From Pseudomonas veronii (GTDB lineage: Bacteria > Pseudomonadota > Gammaproteobacteria > Pseudomonadales > Pseudomonadaceae): a stretch of 64,000 nucleotides of DNA. The translations under genes were made by a program, and so were the position numbers. Below the pieces are notes generated by a model. The model made no database searches, was not told the DNA's origin, and was given only the letters and a program-made list of their open reading frames with translations. This document shows, piece after piece, positions 18,678-26,933 of this stretch; position 1 is the first letter of the stretch, and the number at the start of each line of letters is the position of its first letter. The stretch spans positions 186,001-250,000 of the forward strand of contig NZ_JYLL01000008.1 in NCBI RefSeq assembly GCF_001439695.1. The letters run 5' to 3'.

Positions 18678-19040
18678 ATGAAAATACGCGCAACGGTGAT
18701 TTGCGAACACGAGGGGCATATCCTCTTCGTGCGCAAAGCCAGATCTAAATGGGCGTTGCCGGGCGGTAAGGTCGAACGCGACGAGCGCCCGGTAGGCGCC
18801 GCCGAACGGGAGCTGGAAGAAGAAACCGGGTTGAACGTCGACGGACTGCTGTACCTGCAGGAATTGAAGGCGCGCGACACGCTGCACCATGTGTTCGAGG
18901 CGTCGGTGGTGAACATCGCGCAAGCACGGCCGTGCAACGAAATCATCGATTGCCGCTGGCACGCCTACAGTGCGATGGACGAGCTGGACACTACCGATAC
19001 CACCCGGCACATCGTCAAATCCTTTCTGCGACGCCTGTAG
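18678..19040 (+). CDS. Nudix hydrolase
   Basis: A 120-residue protein with a perfect Nudix box: G30-x5-E36-x7-R44-E45-L-x-E48-E49-x-G51-L52. These enzymes hydrolyse nucleoside diphosphates linked to another group, with Mg2+ bound by the box glutamates. It is the length of a minimal single-domain MutT-like protein. The substrate cannot be deduced. It is not linked to a neighbour. Confidence 0.92.
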   Translation: MKIRATVICEHEGHILFVRKARSKWALPGGKVERDERPVGAAERELEEETGLNVDGLLYLQELKARDTLHHVFEASVVNIAQARPCNEIIDCRWHAYSAMDELDTTDTTRHIVKSFLRRL

Positions 19041-19511
19041 TTCCGCGCTCTGTCCGGCGGCCTGTGCAGATTCTGCGTCGGGGCGCTTCACTCGAATGTG
19101 CTCAGGCAGGTTATCGACTTGCTCGCCACCGAAATCGGTAATCTCATCCAGCGAGTTGGATGGAACAGTGTGATGCTCGAGTTTGCCGAGAACATCGACG
19201 AGTTGCTGTACCAAGCCAAGCACAATGGTCGGATGCGCGCGGAGCTTGTTGATGCCGACAACAAATCCCAGGCAAAAAAAATCCCAAGTAGCTGATGGAA
19301 ACTTGGGATTTAAAAAATGCATAAACCGTGGGAGGTGAACGCCCGGCTATAGTACCGATTGCCTAATCCCGTAACAAGATGGTTTTAATCCTTTCGTCGG
19401 AATAAAACAATCGTAAGTCCTTCAATAACCACACATTTATCAAGGTAGGGAGGTATATAAGTGCCACTTTTTGGTGCAAATACCATCGCGACTTTGAAGT
19501 ACTATTCCCCT
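19041..19511. other. Gene-poor interval with one terminator
   Basis: This 470-bp stretch contains no gene I can support. A 65-codon plus-strand frame (19098-19295) and a minus-strand frame through the Nudix gene overlap it; neither has a good ribosome binding site. The right half is AT-rich, unlike its surroundings. The only clear structure is the hairpin at 19274-19311, listed separately. Confidence 0.5.
19274..19311 (-). terminator. Rho-independent terminator (leftward)
   Basis: Read on the minus strand: AAATCCCAAGT, an 11-base loop, ACTTGGGATTT, then more T (an uninterrupted run of 8 T from the stem end). The 11-pair stem plus T-tract is a strong intrinsic terminator. It would end transcripts from the small membrane-protein gene to the right. 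Confidence 0.78.
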
Positions 19512-19796
19512 TTATAAAGAAGGGTTATCAATCGATCTCGGCGTCAGACTTTTCGATGACTGTCCGCTCAACTGTTTGCACGTATTGCTAAGTTCAATCC
19601 TGTTTGCCGACGCGGCACTGGCCACGCGCTCCACTTGCCTGCAGAGAGCCAGGTACTCGACGGTCTGTTCACGCTGGCGGTCGACTTTGGCATTGAGTTG
19701 TACGAAATAGATCCCCAGCAACACCGCAACGCACAACACCGCGACTGCGAAGTAGCGCAAGCTGTCGGGCGACCGGGGCTCCGGAGGGGTCATCAT
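19512..19796 (-). CDS. Small single-pass membrane protein, unknown
   Basis: A 94-residue protein: short proline-rich cytosolic start, one hydrophobic helix (about 16-34, YFAVAVLCVAVLLGIYF), then a probable coiled coil (NAKVDRQREQTVEYLALCRQVERV) and a polar tail. It resembles small single-pass membrane proteins in general but not a family I know. It follows a 30-codon frame whose stop lies 1 base before its ATG, and an intrinsic terminator lies 200 bp downstream. Confidence 0.6.
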   Translation of the reverse strand: MMTPPEPRSPDSLRYFAVAVLCVAVLLGIYFVQLNAKVDRQREQTVEYLALCRQVERVASAASANRIELSNTCKQLSGQSSKSLTPRSIDNPSL

Positions 19797-19797
19797 T

Positions 19798-19890
19798 TTA
19801 GTGCGCCCTGCTCTTCCGGCAGCGAACGTCGGCGATCAGGAACAGCGCGGCGACATCATCCGACGTCGCCCCGGGAAAAAGCGTTTGCAT
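19798..19890 (-). CDS. Candidate 30-residue small protein or leader peptide
   Basis: MQTLFPGATSDDVAALFLIA is followed by ten residues ending RKSRAH. It has an excellent Shine-Dalgarno sequence (GAGGAGG) 6 bases before the ATG, better than that of the 94-residue gene. Its TAA ends 1 base before that gene's ATG, so the two are probably translationally coupled. Too short for codon-use tests. It could be a leader that opens the next start, or a functional microprotein. Confidence 0.4.
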   Translation of the reverse strand: MQTLFPGATSDDVAALFLIADVRCRKSRAH

Positions 19891-19987
19891 ACCAGCCTCC
19901 TCAATGACGGGGGCAATTGTATGCAAATAGAAACACTGAGATTGTCGTGGATTTGTAAACCGCGCTGCTCGACCAGCAAGAAGCGCC

Positions 19988-20317
19988 TTATTTGCGCGCC
20001 ACTTTGTAGCGCACGCAATCCTGATAGAAACTCTGGCGAATCGCCTCGGGCTTGAGCCGTGAACGGCTGTCATAGGTCTGCTCGGTGATGCCCATGGCCA
20101 TCATCCGCATCCATGACTTGTTGAACTTGATGGTCTGGATCTTCTGCCGCGCGGCATACAGTGAAACGCCCGACAGCTTGAGTTCCTGTGCCCTGGCGGC
20201 CGTGCCCGCGCCCCAACTGCACATGTACTTGTCGCCCTCGCGCAACTCCCGCGCCTGTACGGCAGCCGCGCCGCCGGCCAGGGAACAGGCGATCAGCATG
20301 ATTCCTACATTGCGCAT
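19988..20317 (-). CDS. Small exported protein, unknown
   Basis: A 109-residue precursor. The signal peptide is MRNVGIMLIACSLAGGAAAVQA (1-22); the mature part begins RELREGDKYMCSWGAGTAARAQ and contains two cysteines. The C-terminal half is basic and helical (SFYQDCVRYKVARK). No known family. The ATG at 20317 follows AGGAAG; a GTG at 20329 would add four residues before the signal peptide and is less likely. Confidence 0.65.
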   Translation of the reverse strand: MRNVGIMLIACSLAGGAAAVQARELREGDKYMCSWGAGTAARAQELKLSGVSLYAARQKIQTIKFNKSWMRMMAMGITEQTYDSRSRLKPEAIRQSFYQDCVRYKVARK

Positions 20318-20666
20318 TTGCTTCCTCACCTAACCAGCTGAAAATAAAAGCGATTCTGGCGAGGATTTTGTTACAAAGGGGCCACTAAATTGCCTTATCG
20401 CACGGATTGAAGGATCGCCACAACGCGGGCTCAACTCGCCGGCCGATATCTGGAAACCGGGCGGCAAGACGAGTGGTTTTATTTGCGCGAACGATGACGG
20501 GCGGTCTCGCAATCGGTCGGATCGACTTTTTGGGTAGCCCTTTCAATTGCTTTTTCGCGGGATTTTCCCTGGGTGTGTCAGCCCCTTCTGATTTTTCCAG
20601 CCGTTCGTCCAGCGTCTTTTTTCCGCGGCAGACTCCGACGTCTTACCCTTTGCCGAGACGTCACGG
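20318..20666. other. Intergenic region upstream of the RHS gene
   Basis: About 350 bp without a gene I can support. An 87-codon plus-strand frame here has no ribosome binding site and low-complexity composition. No clear promoter or palindrome was seen. It presumably holds promoters for the two divergent genes. Confidence 0.4.
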
Positions 20667-23600
20667 ATGACTAACGCTTCCCACATTGCCTTTATCACAC
20701 CTGAGCTGGATGGCATGCATCAACGCCGGGCCGAGTATCCCCAGCAGGTCAACGCCGGGTATGGCGCACTGGATTCGCTGAGGCTGACCGATGCCGCACT
20801 GGACGGGCTCCTGCCGTTCGAATGGACGCGGTGCTATCACCCCCGTGCGGTGGATGTGGACTGCGGATTGGGGGTTTGCTGGAGCCACTCGCTGGCGCAT
20901 CGGCTGACGCTGACAGACGCCTCGGCGGTGTGGATCGACCATGAGCACCGATCGACCGCCCTGCCCTTACCGACCGAGGCGCGACCGACAACCGGCAATC
21001 GCCAGGCCGACGCCGCGATCTTCCTGGGGGCGCCGCCGGATGAGCTGGTGCTGTGCCAGGCATCGCGCTTCTACCACTTCTGCCACGGTGTGCTGACCGC
21101 GATCAGCGATGCCTACGGCAACCGGCTGCGAATTGTCCGCGATGTGTTGGGGAACATTGAACGCCTGGATAACAGTGTCGGTCGCTCGCTGTTTTTCCGT
21201 TATGAGCGCGGCCACTTGGTGGCCCTCGATTACCAGGTTCAGCGGCCCGCGGGCGGTGCGGCAGGGGATTGGATGACCGAACAGACCGTGGTTTCCTACA
21301 CCTATGACGACATTGGAAGACTGGTTTCGGCGACCAATGCCGTAGGGGAAAGCGAGACCTATCGGTACGACGAGCAACACTTGATCCTTGAACGCCAGTT
21401 AGCCGGCGGCGCGCGCTTCTTTTGGGCTTGGGAACGAGCTGGCAAGGCGGCGCGATGTGTCCGGCATTGGGCGAGTTTCTTGCAGATGGACACGCGGTAT
21501 GCCTGGGGGGACGACGGTAGCGTGACCCTTCACAACGCCGATGGGAGTCAGGAAACCTATGTTCATGCCCCGCAGGCACGGCGGGTGCAGCGGGTGGGTC
21601 CGGATGGCGCCAAGCATTTCAGATCCTATGACGACAAGGGCCGTCTCACAGTCGAGCAAGACCCCCTCGGCGCGGTAACGGCGTATCAGTACGACGACGC
21701 TGGATGCTTGGTCGCTTTTTTTCCGGGGGAAGATGAGCCAATGTCCTACGAGTATGACAATGGACTCTTAAGAGTTGTACGTCGTGGCCAGGCAGTTTGG
21801 AACTACGCACATAACGACCAAGGCAATGTCATTCGTCAGACCGACCCCGATGGCAACGTTACCGACTATAGCTACAACCAGTATGGCCAACTGATCGGGG
21901 TATGGTTTCCCGACCATAGCTGCCTGCGGCGGTGGTGGAATGAGCGTGGGCAGTTGCTTGAAGAACACTGGCCAAACGGCAGTGTGAAGCGCTATCGCTA
22001 TGACGATCTCGGTCGGAGGGTGGCGCAAGAGGACAAGCATGGGGTGGCGACCCAGTACCAGTGGGATGGTGTCGGACGATTGGTTCGTGTGGTCATGCCC
22101 GGCGGTGGCACGCGGGAATACAGCTACAACCCCTACGGAAGAATCACCGCCGAACACGATGAACTGGGGCACGTCACTCGCTACGAATACACCGACGGTC
22201 TGCCCCTGATCAGCCGCCGCATCAATGCGGACGGTAGCCAGGTCAACTACCGCTACGACCACGTGCGATTGTTGCTCGCCGAAATCGAAAACGAAGTCGG
22301 CGAAATCTACCGCTTCGACTATCACCCCAACGGCCGGCTCCAGCAGGAAATCGACTTCGACGGCCGACGCACCGCCTATGCCTACGACCTCAACGGTCAC
22401 CTGCTGGAAAAAACCGCACACGGCACCGACGGCAGTCAGCTCGTCACCCGTTACCGGCGAGACCACGCCGGCCGGTTGGTCAGGAAAACCCTGCCCGATG
22501 GCGGCATTGTTGAATATACCTACGACCGCCAGGGCAACCTCCTCAGCGTCGACGACGGCTACCGCCCGCTTACCTACGAATACGACCCGCAAAACCGCCT
22601 GATCGCCGAACACCAGGGCTGGGGCACACTCCGTTATGGCTACGACGCCTGCGGCCGACTCAAATACCTGCGCCTGCCGGACAACAACCAGCTAGGGTTC
22701 AACCATGACAAGGGCGGCCACCTCGCGACCGTTGAACTCAATGGCGCGCTGTTGACGTCTCACCTGTTCGACGCCGGCCGAGAACACCAACGCGCCCAAG
22801 GCAAACTGCTCAGCAGTTACCAATACGATGAGCATGCACGCCTGTTCAACCATGGCATCTGCGATATCGAAGGCACTCGCTACCGCCGCCAGTACAGCTA
22901 CGACAAAGCCGGCAACCTCAGGTACTTGCTCGACACCCGCAAAGGCGAGCACCGCTACCACTACGACACGCTAAACCGTCTGGTCCGAGCTGATCATTCC
23001 CAGGCCCCACAGGAACGCTTCGCCTACACGCCGGCGGGTAACCGTCTGACGCTCCAGGATGACCGCCACTACGACTACGACGCCTTTGGCAATCTCATCC
23101 GCGAACGGCGTGGCCAGGCCCACTCTGTCGTTACCGAATACCGCTACGACTGCCAGCAGCGCCTGATCGGCCTCACCCGCCCCAACGGCCAAACTGTCCA
23201 CTACCGCTACGACCCGTTTGGTCGCCGCATCAGCAAAACCGTCGCCGGCACGACCACCGAGTTTTTCTGGCAAGGCGACAGACTGATCGCCGAGCACCAC
23301 GCGCAACGGCATCGCAGCTACGTCTACGAACCCGACAGTGTCCGCCCACTGGCCCTGCTGGAAGGCTTCGGCCCACAGCACACCACGCCTTTCCACTACC
23401 AACTGGATCACCTTGGCACCGCGCAGGAACTCACCACCCCCGACGGCGAAATCGTGTGGTCCGCGCACTACCGCGCCGATGGCCGGATCACGCGATTGGA
23501 CGTCGAAAAAATCGAAAACCCGCTGCGCTTCCAAGGTCAATACTTCGACCGGGAAAGCGGGCTGCACTACCATCGCCACCGCTACTACGATCCGGATAAC

Positions 23601-23807
23601 GGTCGCTGCCTGACGGGTGGGCAGGATCAACGCCTATCGGTAAGCGCCCAAATCCACGGGGCGGGTCTGCAGGCGGGTGAACGCTCGCGGCGCGATCAGG
23701 CGATCAACTCCACGCCACCACCAACAACCCGGCGCCCAACAACAGGCACAACGGCGAATAAAAATACGTATCCCACCGTGCAAACCGCGAACCACCGACC
23801 TTTTTGA
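20667..23807 (+). CDS. RHS-repeat protein with decayed core end and no toxin tip
   Basis: A 1046-residue open frame. Residues 1-130 form the N-terminal RHS entry region; about 150-930 hold some 25 YD repeats (G-x-L-x...YxYD) that build the RHS cocoon, with no PAAR or membrane segment in front. The core ends with HYHRHRYYDPDNGR at about 970. A functional RHS continues with a QDP...LAGG.N.Y.Y.PNP.GW.DPLGL motif and a variable toxin. Here the frame diverges after GRCLT: the next frame still reads GRINAYR, then TAA (23641-23643), then APKSTGRV. So the core junction suffered a deletion, a frameshift and a stop. The last ~60 residues are out-of-frame readthrough that overlaps the DUF3995 gene. No VgrG, Tip or immunity gene is nearby. 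Probably a relic. Confidence 0.85.
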   Translation: MTNASHIAFITPELDGMHQRRAEYPQQVNAGYGALDSLRLTDAALDGLLPFEWTRCYHPRAVDVDCGLGVCWSHSLAHRLTLTDASAVWIDHEHRSTALPLPTEARPTTGNRQADAAIFLGAPPDELVLCQASRFYHFCHGVLTAISDAYGNRLRIVRDVLGNIERLDNSVGRSLFFRYERGHLVALDYQVQRPAGGAAGDWMTEQTVVSYTYDDIGRLVSATNAVGESETYRYDEQHLILERQLAGGARFFWAWERAGKAARCVRHWASFLQMDTRYAWGDDGSVTLHNADGSQETYVHAPQARRVQRVGPDGAKHFRSYDDKGRLTVEQDPLGAVTAYQYDDAGCLVAFFPGEDEPMSYEYDNGLLRVVRRGQAVWNYAHNDQGNVIRQTDPDGNVTDYSYNQYGQLIGVWFPDHSCLRRWWNERGQLLEEHWPNGSVKRYRYDDLGRRVAQEDKHGVATQYQWDGVGRLVRVVMPGGGTREYSYNPYGRITAEHDELGHVTRYEYTDGLPLISRRINADGSQVNYRYDHVRLLLAEIENEVGEIYRFDYHPNGRLQQEIDFDGRRTAYAYDLNGHLLEKTAHGTDGSQLVTRYRRDHAGRLVRKTLPDGGIVEYTYDRQGNLLSVDDGYRPLTYEYDPQNRLIAEHQGWGTLRYGYDACGRLKYLRLPDNNQLGFNHDKGGHLATVELNGALLTSHLFDAGREHQRAQGKLLSSYQYDEHARLFNHGICDIEGTRYRRQYSYDKAGNLRYLLDTRKGEHRYHYDTLNRLVRADHSQAPQERFAYTPAGNRLTLQDDRHYDYDAFGNLIRERRGQAHSVVTEYRYDCQQRLIGLTRPNGQTVHYRYDPFGRRISKTVAGTTTEFFWQGDRLIAEHHAQRHRSYVYEPDSVRPLALLEGFGPQHTTPFHYQLDHLGTAQELTTPDGEIVWSAHYRADGRITRLDVEKIENPLRFQGQYFDRESGLHYHRHRYYDPDNGRCLTGGQDQRLSVSAQIHGAGLQAGERSRRDQAINSTPPPTTRRPTTGTTANKNTYPTVQTANHRPF

Positions 23808-24141
23808 AAAAACCCACCAGCTCCGAATCGCCGATTGCCCTGGCAAACATGATCACGGCAATCGCGCTGATGCCCCATTGCAATGCGCCATGGGACACCG
23901 GCGAAAAATACAGCCCGGCCCGCAGGCAAACGAGCAAGGCGATTGCCACCAGGCCCATCGCCACCAGCAAGGTGCCCAATGCCGAAGGCTTGAACGCCAG
24001 GCGGGGGCCGCTGGCGAATTCGCCGGGAAGTTGAGGGATGGCGGCGAGGCTGCCGAGCTTGCCACCGGCGGCCCAGTACAAATGCACCATGCTGACAAAG
24101 GTGAAAATACCGACGATCCATCGTGCGACGATAAAGCTCAT
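23704..24141 (-). CDS. DUF3995 domain integral membrane protein
   Basis: A 145-residue inner-membrane protein with four hydrophobic segments (about 5-22, 53-72, 84-101, 123-142). The start MSFIVARWIVGIFTFVSMVHLYWAAGG has the VHLYWA.GG signature of DUF3995. The ATG at 24141 follows GGGAGAGGCCGCC. Function is unknown. Its 3' end runs into the decayed end of the RHS gene, 104 bases inside that frame. Confidence 0.85.
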   Translation of the reverse strand: MSFIVARWIVGIFTFVSMVHLYWAAGGKLGSLAAIPQLPGEFASGPRLAFKPSALGTLLVAMGLVAIALLVCLRAGLYFSPVSHGALQWGISAIAVIMFARAIGDSELVGFFKKVGGSRFARWDTYFYSPLCLLLGAGLLVVAWS

Positions 24142-24234
24142 GGCGGCCTCTCCCGGAATTTGTGCGAAGTAGGATAGTCCCCCTGAGATTTTTTGCAGGC
24201 ATTTCGTCGGCGGCCGATGGTAAAGTGCCACCCC

Positions 24235-24624
24235 ATGAAAATCACCCGTGCCGACCGCTCGCTCATTGCCTGGATGCTCTACTGCAGCGTCCTGTTCAAT
24301 GTGTTCGCGTGCAGCATTGGTCATGGGCAGATGGTGGGCATGCAGCTCAACGGCATCGGCGGGCAGTTCTGTACCGTCGACCCACGCACCCAGGCGCCCA
24401 AGCCGTCCACCCCCGCCGATGAAAGCCTGCCGACGCTGTCCAAGGCGTTTGGTTGCCCGCTGTGCTCGACCGGCGGCATGGGCCCGGCGCTGAACTCCAG
24501 CCTCAACGTCGCGGTGTTGCCGCAACCCCACGCACCGCCGCCGGCTATCGTACTGGCGGCTGACATTCCTGCCCGCTTCACCTGGCCCACGGCCCACCCA
24601 CGGGCGCCTCCCGCCCTCGCCTGA
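24235..24624 (+). CDS. DUF2946 domain protein
   Basis: A 129-residue protein with one N-terminal hydrophobic helix (SLIAWMLYCSVLFNVFAC, about 8-25), then a C-rich middle (FGCPLCSTGG) and a proline-rich tail. The CPLC motif and overall layout fit DUF2946, small membrane or periplasmic proteins often found beside TonB-dependent receptors or copper genes. A TonB receptor gene follows 93 bases downstream, so they may form an operon. Metal handling is inferred from that association. Confidence 0.78.
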   Translation: MKITRADRSLIAWMLYCSVLFNVFACSIGHGQMVGMQLNGIGGQFCTVDPRTQAPKPSTPADESLPTLSKAFGCPLCSTGGMGPALNSSLNVAVLPQPHAPPPAIVLAADIPARFTWPTAHPRAPPALA

Positions 24625-24717
24625 TCCTCGCGCTTTCTGATCTGCACTGACACCGTTTCCGTAAGGAAGTACGGGCGACTGTGCGTTGTTTTCAAGCAGG
24701 TTTTTCAGGATTCAAGC

Positions 24718-26844
24718 ATGAAACATTTACCTCTGTTGGCAGGCCTGTTCGGCTGCCTGCCAGTCTGTGCCTGGGCGCTCGAACTGGCCCCGACCACCAT
24801 CGATGGCGAACCCTCCCACGAACCCGGCCTGGCCCTGGACCAGTCCAGCGGCGTGGCCTCGCGACTGGGGTTGAGCGTGCGCGAAACGCCCGCCTCGGTG
24901 GCGATCGCCAACCGCAATGACATCGAGCGCCATGGCGCCAAGACGTTCCGGGATGCAGCCAATACCTTGCCCGGTGTCAACGCCAGCGCACCGCCGGGGT
25001 TTGGGGGGTTTGTCTCGTATCGTGGGTTTACCAGCAGCCAGATCACCCAGATGTTCAACGGCATCAACGTCGCCACCGGCCTGGCCCGGCCGGTGGATGC
25101 GTGGATCTATGATCGGGTGGAACTGGTCGGCGGCCCCTCGTCCTTGATCAACGGCGCAGGCTCCGTGGGCGGTTCGCTGAACTACGTGACCAAGCTGGCC
25201 ACCCGCGAAGAACAGGCCGCCGAAGGCCAACTGACCTACGGCAGCTACGACACCGCCGGCATGGCATTCGGCCTGAACCACGCGCTGACCGACCCCAGCG
25301 CCGACGTGCAGCATTACGCACGCCTGGACGTCAGCCGCAACACCAACCACAGCTACATCGACCGCGACCAGCGCGACGCCTGGAGCGTAGCGTTTTCCCT
25401 GCTCAGCGACCTTACCCCCAACCTGTCCCATACCCTGGCCCTGGAATACCAGGACGAACATGAAGACAGCCCGTACTGGGGCACGCCGGTGCTGAACCCC
25501 AAGGCCGGCGAGCTGAAGATCGATAAACACAACCGTTTCAACAATTACAACGTCGCCGACGGTCGTTACGAACAGCGCACGCTCTGGGCGCGTTCGATCA
25601 TCGACTACCGGATCAACGACAGCACCACGCTGAAAAACACCCTGTATCACCTGGACAGCCAGCGCGATTACCGCAACCTGGAGACCTACCAGTACAACGC
25701 CGACAACAGCGCGGTGAACCGCTCGACCGCGTACCAGGTGCGTCATCAGGGTGAGCAGAATGGCAACCAGTTCGAGCTGCGCCACGACGACCGCGTCTTC
25801 GGCCTCGCCACCACCTGGTCCGGCGGCTTCGAATACAAGGTCAACAGCACGACCAACAGCCCGCTGAGAGCCGCAGGCAACAGCACGGTCGATCCTGACC
25901 ATTACGACCCGGGGTACTTTTACGACATCCCAGGCACCCGACCGGGCTTTATCAGCGACAAGACCAACGAGGTCACCACCAAAGCGCTGTTCGTGGAAAA
26001 TCGCCTGGGCCTGACCGATAAACTGACATTGCTGACGGGCCTGCGCTACGACGCCATCGACCTGGATGTCACCAACCATGGCGCGATAACCGCCAGCAGT
26101 CCACGGCACTTCACGCGCAGTTGGGAGCCGGTGACCGGGCGCGCGGGCCTGACCTACCAGTTCATCCCGACGGCCAACGTGTACGTGCAATACAGCACGG
26201 CCGCCGAACAGCCGAGTACCACCACCCAGGTATTCGACGTATCGACCGGCAAACAGTGGGAGGTGGGCAGTAAATTCGATTACCTGGACGGTCGCGGTTC
26301 GGCCACCGTCGCGGCTTACAAAATCGAGCGCAAGGACTTTGCCGTCACCGACCCGCTGGACCCCACCAACAGCATCCCGGTAGGCGCACAGTCGTCCAAG
26401 GGCATTGAGTTGGCCAGTTCGTTGCGCATCACGCCGCGACTACTCGCCGAAGGCAACTTCGCCTGGGTGGACGCCGAGTACGACGAGTTCAACGAAAAAA
26501 TCGCCAGCGGCGCGGTGGTCTCACGCAAGGGCAATACGCCGACCAATGTGCCCAAGCGCGTCGGCAACCTGTGGCTGACCTATGATTTTTCCGAGGATTG
26601 GCAAGGCGGCGTGGATGCGCGGTATGTGGCCCAGGTGTATGCGGATAACGCCAACACTCAGACAGTGCCGGCCTACACCCTGTTCGGCACATTCCTGCGC
26701 TACAAGGTGGACGCCCACACCTCGGTGACCGGCCGCGTGCGCAACCTGACCAACGAGGTGTATGCCGAATTTGCCCATGTGTCGCCGGCGTATTACCTGG
26801 GGTCGCCGCGCACGTTTGAAGTGGCGGTGCAAACCCGCTTCTGA
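24718..26844 (+). CDS. TonB-dependent outer-membrane receptor
   Basis: A 708-residue precursor with signal peptide (1-20, ending AWA). The plug domain (about 50-160) has VRETPASVAIANRNDIERHGAKTFRDAANTLPGVN and the RGF.SSQITQMFNG segment. The beta barrel follows, ending in an aromatic residue (EVAVQTRF), as outer-membrane proteins do. It takes up a ferric siderophore or other chelate, with energy from TonB. No signalling extension precedes the plug, so it does not drive an ECF sigma factor. A Fur box was not found upstream. The ligand is unknown. Confidence 0.92.
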   Translation: MKHLPLLAGLFGCLPVCAWALELAPTTIDGEPSHEPGLALDQSSGVASRLGLSVRETPASVAIANRNDIERHGAKTFRDAANTLPGVNASAPPGFGGFVSYRGFTSSQITQMFNGINVATGLARPVDAWIYDRVELVGGPSSLINGAGSVGGSLNYVTKLATREEQAAEGQLTYGSYDTAGMAFGLNHALTDPSADVQHYARLDVSRNTNHSYIDRDQRDAWSVAFSLLSDLTPNLSHTLALEYQDEHEDSPYWGTPVLNPKAGELKIDKHNRFNNYNVADGRYEQRTLWARSIIDYRINDSTTLKNTLYHLDSQRDYRNLETYQYNADNSAVNRSTAYQVRHQGEQNGNQFELRHDDRVFGLATTWSGGFEYKVNSTTNSPLRAAGNSTVDPDHYDPGYFYDIPGTRPGFISDKTNEVTTKALFVENRLGLTDKLTLLTGLRYDAIDLDVTNHGAITASSPRHFTRSWEPVTGRAGLTYQFIPTANVYVQYSTAAEQPSTTTQVFDVSTGKQWEVGSKFDYLDGRGSATVAAYKIERKDFAVTDPLDPTNSIPVGAQSSKGIELASSLRITPRLLAEGNFAWVDAEYDEFNEKIASGAVVSRKGNTPTNVPKRVGNLWLTYDFSEDWQGGVDARYVAQVYADNANTQTVPAYTLFGTFLRYKVDAHTSVTGRVRNLTNEVYAEFAHVSPAYYLGSPRTFEVAVQTRF

Positions 26845-26860
26845 GGCTGGAATGCTAGCC

Positions 26861-26902
26861 AATGTGAAAGCGGGCACACGCTGACAAGCCCGCTTCCACA
26901 TT
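26861..26902. terminator. Hairpin of degenerate REP type
   Basis: AATGTGAAAGCGGGC and GCCCGCTTCCACATT pair over 15 positions with one mismatch, enclosing 12 bases. It lies between two convergent genes and probably terminates both transcripts. It resembles the outer arms of the REP family with an altered core. Confidence 0.6.
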
Positions 26903-26933
26903 CTTGCCCCGCGTTCTGCCGCAGGATGGGACG

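Noticed and set aside
19098..19295. 65-codon plus-strand frame (starts MLRQVIDLLATEIGN)
   Set aside because: Looks helical but has no ribosome site and ends inside the hairpin; neither strand could be preferred.
18645..19322. 225-codon minus-strand frame across the Nudix gene
   Set aside because: Half of it is antisense to a perfect Nudix box and the rest begins at the terminator hairpin without a ribosome site.
24625..24717. Fur box before the TonB receptor gene
   Set aside because: No stretch resembling GATAATGATAATCATTATC was found here or before the receptor at 62990.
24727..26190. 487-codon minus-strand frame over the TonB receptor
   Set aside because: Antisense to a receptor with signal peptide, plug and barrel end; no support.
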